NCBI GenBank assembly: GCA_963772445.1
Contig: CAVYXK010000016.1
Span: 372,001-436,000, forward strand
Direction of reading: 5' to 3'
DNA: 64,000 nucleotides
Origin: CAVYXK01 sp963772445
GTDB taxonomy: Bacteria > Pseudomonadota > Alphaproteobacteria > Acetobacterales > Acetobacteraceae
Shown here: in pieces, positions 56,890-64,000 of the stretch
Layout: the number at the start of each line of letters is the position of its first letter
How positions within the stretch are numbered: the stretch's first letter is position 1
Made by a program: the position numbers and the translations under genes
Notes under the pieces: generated by a model
What the model was told of the DNA's origin: nothing
The model's input: only the letters and a program-made list of their open reading frames with translations
Database searches by the model: none

Positions 56890-59692
56890 TGCCGCCATCC
56901 TCTGGCTCGGCATCGGGGGTGGCTGGGCCCTCCGGTTCGGCCGAACCGTTGTCCTCGGTTGCATCGACCACCGGGAACACGCTGTTCACCTGCTCGCCGG
57001 CACTGATGCGGAACAATGTGACGCCCATGGCCTGACGGCCGGTGATACGCACCTGATCCGCCGGCAGCCGGATCAGGCGCCCGGCATCGGTCACCAGCAT
57101 CACGTCGTCTCCCGGCCGGACCGGGAAGGTGGCGACTACCGCGCCACCGTTGCGCTGCGATAGCGTGATGTTGGCGATCCCCTGACCTCCGCGGCCGGTC
57201 ACCCGGTACTCGTACGCCGAGCTGCGTTTGCCGAAGCCGCCGTTGGTGACGGTCAGCAGGAATTCCTCGGCCTCTTCCAATTCAGCGATGCGCTCGGCGG
57301 ACAGCGTGACTTCCGGCACCGCCTCCTCCGGTTCCACAGCGGCTTCGCCCTCTTCCTCGTCACCGCCATTGCCGCGCCGGCGCGCTGCCGCCAGCTTGAG
57401 GTAAGCCGCACGCTCTTCCGTGCTGGCCTCGACATGGCGCAGCACCGACATGCTCACCACTTCGTCGTTGCCCGCCAGCCGAATGCCGCGCACGCCGGAG
57501 CTGTCACGGCCGGCAAAGACGCGCAGCGTGTCCTCGTTGATCTGGAAGCGGATGCAGCGGCCCTTGCGAGCCGCCAGCAGCATGTCGTCGCCCTCGCGGC
57601 AGGTGGCGACGCCGATCAGCCGGTCGCCCTCCTCCAGCTTCATCGCGATCAGACCGGCGGCGCGGACATTGCGGAAATCCGACAGCCGGTTCCGCCGCAC
57701 ATTGCCGGATGCCGTGGCGAACACGAGATGCAGGCTGTCCCACAGACCCTCATCCTGCGGCAGTGGCAGCACCGTCGTGATCGTGTCCCCGCCCAGCTCA
57801 GGTAGCAGGTTCACCAGCGCGCGCCCTTTGGCGGCGGGCCCCGCTTCCGGCAGGCGCCAGACCTTCTCGCGGAAGACCTTGCCGCCGGACGAGAAGAACA
57901 ACACCCATTGATGCGTGTGCGCGTTGAAGCTGCGCGTCACGATGTCGTCGCCGCGCGTGCCAGCGCCGGTGCGCCCCCGGCCGCCGCGGTTCTGTGCGCG
58001 GAACGTCTCCAGCTTGGTGCGCTTGATGAAACCATCGCGAGTGATGGTGACGACCATCTGCCCGGGCTCAATCAGGCTTTCGTCGTCTTGATCGGCCTCC
58101 GCCTCTTCAATCACGGTCAGCCGCGGGGAGGCGAGGGCAGCGCGTGCCCTGCCCAACTCGTCGCGCATCAGCTCCATCCGCCGCGGATGCGAGGCCAGGA
58201 TCTCCAGCAGCTCGCGGATGCTACCGGCGACTTCGGTCATCTCGTGCTGGATCTTCTCGCGCTCCAGCCCGGTCAGCCGCTGCAGCCGCAGATCCAGGAT
58301 GCCGCGCGCCTGCTCATCGGTGAGCCGCACCGTGTGCTGCGGGCTGATCACGTTGCCGGGCTCATCGATCAGCGCCAGGAGGGCATCGATATCGGCGGCC
58401 GGCCAGTCGCGTCCCATCAGGGCGGCGCGGGCCTCGCCCGGATCGCGGCTGGCGCGGATGACGCGAATAACCTCGTCGATATTCGCGACCGCGATCGCCA
58501 GCCCGACCAGCAGATGCGCCCGGTCCCGGGCCTTGGTCAGCTCGTGGCGGCTGCGGCGCAGGATCACGTCCTCGCGGAACGTGATGAAGCACATCAGTGC
58601 ATCCTTCAGCCCCATCAAGCGCGGTCGTCCACCGTCCAGCGCCAGCATGTTGACGCCGAAGCTGACCTGCATGTTGGTGAAGCGAAAGAGCTGGTTCAGC
58701 ACCACTTCCGCGGTCGCCTCGCGCTTCAGCTCAATGACGATGCGCATGCCTGAGCGGTCGCTCTCGTCGCGCATCTCGCCGATGCCTTCGATTTGCTTGC
58801 CTCGCACCAGCTCGCCAATGCGCTCCAGCAGCGCCGCCTTGTTCACCTGGTACGGCAGCTCGGTGACGATGATCGCCTGGCGATCGCGGCGAATTTCTTC
58901 GAACTCGGCGCGCGCCCGCAGGATCAGCGAACCGCGCCCGGTCTCGAACGCCGTGCGGATGCCGCCCCGGCCCAGAATGATGCCGCCGGTCGGAAAATCC
59001 GGCCCCGGCACGATGCGCATCAGCTCGTCCAGCGTGATGTCCGGATTGGCAACGAGCGCTAGGGTTGCATCGATGATCTCGCCCGGGTTGTGGGTGGGAA
59101 TGTTGGTCGCCATGCCGACCGCGATGCCGCTGCCGCCGTTGATCAGTAGGTTCGGGAACATGGCCGGAAGGACCCGCGGCTCCTCGGCGGATTCGTCGTA
59201 GTTCGGCTGGAAATCGACCGTGTCCTTGTCGATATCCTCCAGCAGCAGCATCGCCGCCTTCGCCAGCCGCACCTCGGTGTAGCGCATGGCCGCGGGCGGA
59301 TCGTCATCGACCGAGCCGAAATTGCCCTGCCCGTCGATCAGCTTGACGCGCATCGAGAAGTCCTGCGCCATGCGCACCATGGCGTCGTAGATCGCCGCAT
59401 CGCCATGCGGATGGTATTTGCCCATCACGTCGCCGACCACGCGCGCCGACTTGCGATACGGCTTGTCCGGCGTGTAGCCGGCCTCCTGCATGGCGAACAG
59501 GATACGCCGGTGCACCGGCTTCAGCCCGTCGCGCGCGTCCGGCAACGCACGCGCGACGATGACCGACATGGCGTAGTCGAGGTAGGAGCGACGCATCTCC
59601 TCCTCGAGCGTGACCGGCTGGAGATCCTCCGGCGGGCCGGGGGGAGTGGGATCGGGAGTGTCGCTCAATCTGGGTCCGATTCGGTTGGCCAC
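56882..59692 (-). CDS. gyrA: DNA gyrase subunit A
   Basis: 936 residues, slightly longer than E. coli GyrA because of an acidic insert near residue 790 (GGDEEEGEAAVEPEEAVPEV). The N-terminal breakage-reunion domain carries the active Tyr in AAMRYTEVRL, and the C-terminal domain has GyrA-box-like QNRGGRGRTG. The quinolone-determining segment reads YHPHGDAAIYDAMV: Ala replaces the Ser83 of E. coli, and Asp87 is kept. It supercoils DNA together with GyrB, which is outside the window. Confidence 0.97.
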   Translation of the reverse strand: MANRIGPRLSDTPDPTPPGPPEDLQPVTLEEEMRRSYLDYAMSVIVARALPDARDGLKPVHRRILFAMQEAGYTPDKPYRKSARVVGDVMGKYHPHGDAAIYDAMVRMAQDFSMRVKLIDGQGNFGSVDDDPPAAMRYTEVRLAKAAMLLLEDIDKDTVDFQPNYDESAEEPRVLPAMFPNLLINGGSGIAVGMATNIPTHNPGEIIDATLALVANPDITLDELMRIVPGPDFPTGGIILGRGGIRTAFETGRGSLILRARAEFEEIRRDRQAIIVTELPYQVNKAALLERIGELVRGKQIEGIGEMRDESDRSGMRIVIELKREATAEVVLNQLFRFTNMQVSFGVNMLALDGGRPRLMGLKDALMCFITFREDVILRRSRHELTKARDRAHLLVGLAIAVANIDEVIRVIRASRDPGEARAALMGRDWPAADIDALLALIDEPGNVISPQHTVRLTDEQARGILDLRLQRLTGLEREKIQHEMTEVAGSIRELLEILASHPRRMELMRDELGRARAALASPRLTVIEEAEADQDDESLIEPGQMVVTITRDGFIKRTKLETFRAQNRGGRGRTGAGTRGDDIVTRSFNAHTHQWVLFFSSGGKVFREKVWRLPEAGPAAKGRALVNLLPELGGDTITTVLPLPQDEGLWDSLHLVFATASGNVRRNRLSDFRNVRAAGLIAMKLEEGDRLIGVATCREGDDMLLAARKGRCIRFQINEDTLRVFAGRDSSGVRGIRLAGNDEVVSMSVLRHVEASTEERAAYLKLAAARRRGNGGDEEEGEAAVEPEEAVPEVTLSAERIAELEEAEEFLLTVTNGGFGKRSSAYEYRVTGRGGQGIANITLSQRNGGAVVATFPVRPGDDVMLVTDAGRLIRLPADQVRITGRQAMGVTLFRISAGEQVNSVFPVVDATEDNGSAEPEGPATPDAEPEDGGNG

Positions 59693-59829
59693 GCTCGCTG
59701 CGGCGCAGCACGCAGGCGGTATTTACGCGGATTCAGGCGGAATGACGAGGGGTCGGTAGCCCGTAGGGTGGGAATTCGGGGCGCCTCACCGAGGCGAGAG
59801 CAGTCGGTGACGACCCAGCTTTAGGTCCG

Positions 59830-59979
59830 TCAGGTCCCGTCAAGGCGAGCGTGGAACTGGGCGAACTGGACGATAGCGGAAGACCGTGCCCAACCTAATT
59901 CTGGAGCAGTGCGGACGGTGTGCCCTGGCGGGCGGTCATGGATTCCGGCTGGGACGTTCTCGTCAAGCAGAATGAGCAT
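59830..59979 (-). pseudogene. DUF5615 (PIN-like toxin) fragment
   Basis: The minus strand reads MLILLDENVPAGIHDRPPGH, then TVRTAPELGWARSSAIVQFA and a stop. LLDEN and HxVRT..xxGWA are the opening motifs of DUF5615 PIN-like toxins of DUF433-DUF5615 modules. Only 49 of about 115 residues are present. Confidence 0.6.
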
Positions 59980-60097
59980 GCACCGCGCTTCTTGCGAAGG
60001 CGATCACGCGCTTCACTCGATCAAGCAGCAGACTCGGATAGACCTCGGCGACGATCTGCTCTCGACATTGGTCAACGGCGTTGGCGAGCAGGTCATA
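59963..60097 (-). pseudogene. DUF433 antitoxin fragment
   Basis: Just upstream of and overlapping the DUF5615 fragment. It reads REQIVAEVYPSLLLDRVKRV then IAFARS, the C-terminal helix of DUF433 antitoxins (IxxxYPxLxLxxVxAxxAFA). It is cut at about 60097 by the peptidoglycan-binding fragment. Confidence 0.5.
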
Positions 60098-60100
60098 GCC

Positions 60101-60262
60101 TCAGGGCGTGGCCTGCAACCGGGCGAGCAACGGCCCCGATGGCACTCCATCGACCGCTAGCCCGGCGGTCCGCTCGAACGCGCCGACGGCGCTGCTGGTG
60201 CTCAGGCCAAGCACGCCGTCGGGCGGCCCTGACAGATACCCAGCCGGTTGAGCTGCGCGTGA
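60101..60262 (-). pseudogene. Peptidoglycan-binding domain remnant
   Basis: The minus strand reads GYLSGPPDGVLGLSTSSAVG, then AFERTAGLAVDGVPSGPLLA and RLQATP with a stop at 60101. This is a PG_binding_1 repeat. LNRLG preceding it lies in another frame. No catalytic domain is attached, so it is the leftover of a larger wall-associated protein. Confidence 0.6.
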
Positions 60263-60278
60263 CGTACGGCGCTGGTCA

Positions 60279-60815
60279 CTACTGATAGCCGTAGGGCGGG
60301 GGCGGCCGATACCCGGGCGGCGGAGGCCCAGGCGGAGGCGGCGCTGGCGACTGCACTATCATGGGCCCGTAGCCCGGCACCGCGTTGCCGTGGGCGTACA
60401 TGCATTGCGCGAAGGCATTGTCGTATTGCTGCTGGATCCCGATCTGCGCGTTGGCGCTGCTACCCGCCCCCAGCGCGCCACCGCCGATCGCGCCACTCGC
60501 CGCCCCAATTCCGGCGCCGCTTCCGCCGCCGATCGCGCCGCCGAGAGCGGCGCCGAGCGCGGTGCCAACCACCCCGACGGCGACCCCCCGAACATTGGCG
60601 TTCTGCGCCTGGCCGGCCACCGATTGCTCGGCGAACTGCTTGCAGCCGGCCTGGTCGTACTGGAACGCGTCGAAGCTCTTGCCAGGGCCCGGCATCACCT
60701 GCACCGTCGGACCCATCGGCGTCTGAGCACAGGCGGCGAGAAGCAAGGCTGGGGCGAGGATAATCAGCCCTCGCCCCCGACGGGCGTGGCGGCATTCATG
60801 TCGGGTCATCCGCAA
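60279..60815 (-). CDS. Glycine-zipper outer-membrane lipoprotein
   Basis: 178 residues. A signal with lipobox LLLAAC (lipid-modified Cys near residue 29), a Cys pair likely bridged (AGCKQF and AQCMYAH), and a central glycine zipper (GVVGTALGAALGGAIGGGSG, AGIGAASGAIGGGALGAG). The C-terminus is Pro-rich (PPPPGPPPPGYRPPPPYG). Such proteins sit in the outer membrane; exact role unknown. Confidence 0.85.
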   Translation of the reverse strand: MRMTRHECRHARRGRGLIILAPALLLAACAQTPMGPTVQVMPGPGKSFDAFQYDQAGCKQFAEQSVAGQAQNANVRGVAVGVVGTALGAALGGAIGGGSGAGIGAASGAIGGGALGAGSSANAQIGIQQQYDNAFAQCMYAHGNAVPGYGPMIVQSPAPPPPGPPPPGYRPPPPYGYQ

Positions 60816-60911
60816 TAATCCCTCTGAAGCGGCCGCGTTCTGAGACGCTTCCGCGCGCGTTGTCCAGCCCTGGCGTGCGCCCTGCGGCGCGATCGCCGGC
60901 CGTGCTACGGG

Positions 60912-61409
60912 TTAGAACGGAATTTCGTCGTCCAGATCGCTGCCGCCCTTAGGGGCATCCCAGGATGGGCCATCCTTCGGTACCGCCCCGACGGGCCGCG
61001 CAGCCGGCCGCTCGCGGAATCCGCCGCTCTCCGCCATGCCACCCTCCTCGGGGCGGCCCGCACGATCGAGCAGGGTGAGTTCGCCTTTGAACCGGCCGAT
61101 CACCACCTCGGTCGTGTAGCGCTCCTGCCCGGACTGGTCGGTCCACTTGCGGGTTTGCAACGAACCCTCGACGTACACCTTGCTGCCCTTGCGCAGGAAC
61201 CGCTCGGCCACGTCACCAATCCGATCGTTGAAGATCACCACGCGATGCCACTCGGTCCGCTCCTTCCGTTCGCCGGAGGCGCGGTCGTTCCAGGTCTCGC
61301 TCGTGGCGACGTTGAAGTTGACGATCTTGGTGCCGTCCTGCGTGGTGCGCACCTCTGGGTCCTTCCCCAGATTGCCCACCAGGATCACCTTGTTGACGCT
61401 GCCTGCCAT
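60912..61409 (-). CDS. ssb: Single-stranded DNA-binding protein
   Basis: 165 residues. The OB fold starts AGSVNKVILVGNLGKDPEVR, with TEWHRVVIFNDR and LRKGSKVYVEGSLQTRKW. The tail is disordered and ends DLDDEIPF, the conserved protein-interaction tip. It coats ssDNA in replication and repair. It is divergent from uvrA, an arrangement common in alphaproteobacteria, sharing a 196-bp control region. Confidence 0.97.
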   Translation of the reverse strand: MAGSVNKVILVGNLGKDPEVRTTQDGTKIVNFNVATSETWNDRASGERKERTEWHRVVIFNDRIGDVAERFLRKGSKVYVEGSLQTRKWTDQSGQERYTTEVVIGRFKGELTLLDRAGRPEEGGMAESGGFRERPAARPVGAVPKDGPSWDAPKGGSDLDDEIPF

Positions 61410-61544
61410 GTCCCGTCCTCAGCCAGGGTGCCGGCCATATCTGCCGGAAGGGGTTAACTTACCCCTCACGGCCCGAGTCCACGAGGTTTGTCGGGGACTC
61501 GGCAAAGCCCTTCCATGGCCGGCTATAGTGGCCCTATAAACCAG

Positions 61545-61559
61545 GAACATCCCGAGAAC
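61545..61559. promoter_or_regulatory. LexA (SOS) box, alphaproteobacterial type
   Basis: GAAC-ATCCCGA-GAAC, the complement of the direct repeat GTTC-N7-GTTC recognised by alphaproteobacterial LexA. It lies 46 bp before uvrA and 136 bp before ssb, so DNA damage should induce uvrA and perhaps ssb. Confidence 0.8.
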
Positions 61560-61605
61560 AACCAGAATTCGGAAGGCACGGCCCATTCTCCGTGACAGGC
61601 GATCG

Positions 61606-64000
<2,395 letters not shown>

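Overview
The window looks like a GC-rich alphaproteobacterial chromosome. The core genes at the right edge (a periplasmic cyclophilin, coaD, gyrA, a glycine-zipper lipoprotein, ssb, and a divergent uvrA with a GAAC-N7-GAAC LexA box) point to Alphaproteobacteria, and the arrangement suggests Acetobacteraceae/Rhodospirillales. The family-level placement is inference only.

Layout. 1-3.0 kb is ordinary chromosome: the start of a TPP-dependent enzyme, a LysR/SDR divergent pair, a LysR fragment and a small metallopeptidase. 3.3-13.1 kb begins with a frameshifted tyrosine integrase and continues with a replication module (DEAD-type helicase, primase-like protein, RepA-like ATPase) and two DNA methyltransferases, so it is an integrated phage- or plasmid-like element. 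14.3-16.4 kb is a tightly overlapping three-gene unit ending in an HNH nuclease. 16.7-24.5 kb holds chromosomal-type cargo (DUF2252, MFS transporter, adenylate-cyclase/AAA regulator) and an NhaA remnant. 24.7-35.5 kb is again phage/plasmid-like: a small-terminase-like protein, an XRE repressor operon, a beta-clamp-like protein, DUF2786, Gp37/Gp68 and DUF3846-like proteins. It is broken by an IS1202-type element with a 17-bp target duplication. No capsid, portal, tail or large-terminase genes were seen.

35.46-41.20 kb is a 5.7-kb unit with 19-bp inverted ends. It carries a transposase and a three-gene cassette (HEPN-like protein, KGGVGR-motif ATPase, P-loop ATPase) that looks like a conflict/defence system. 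41.6-42.6 kb holds fossils of LigD and an SRAP/HMCES protein. 42.8-52.2 kb is a RiPP (TOMM/azoline-type) cluster: a 667-residue precursor with a nitrile-hydratase-like leader and 14 copies of a GSAGSICGT-type core in 339-bp tandem repeats, a leader-binding/YcaO cyclodehydratase split by an ISL3 element, a SagB-type dehydrogenase and an S41 peptidase. 52.2-55.8 kb is a graveyard of IS66, integrase and DUF1579 fragments around an IS1380 element.

The RiPP cluster and the HEPN/KGGVGR cassette are the best candidates for undescribed systems. Both have visibly more A+T than their surroundings, as has the HNH operon. Many single-base frameshifts (integrase, helicase, KGGVGR ATPase, five in uvrA) mean that sequence error or gene decay must be settled before calling any of these genes dead.
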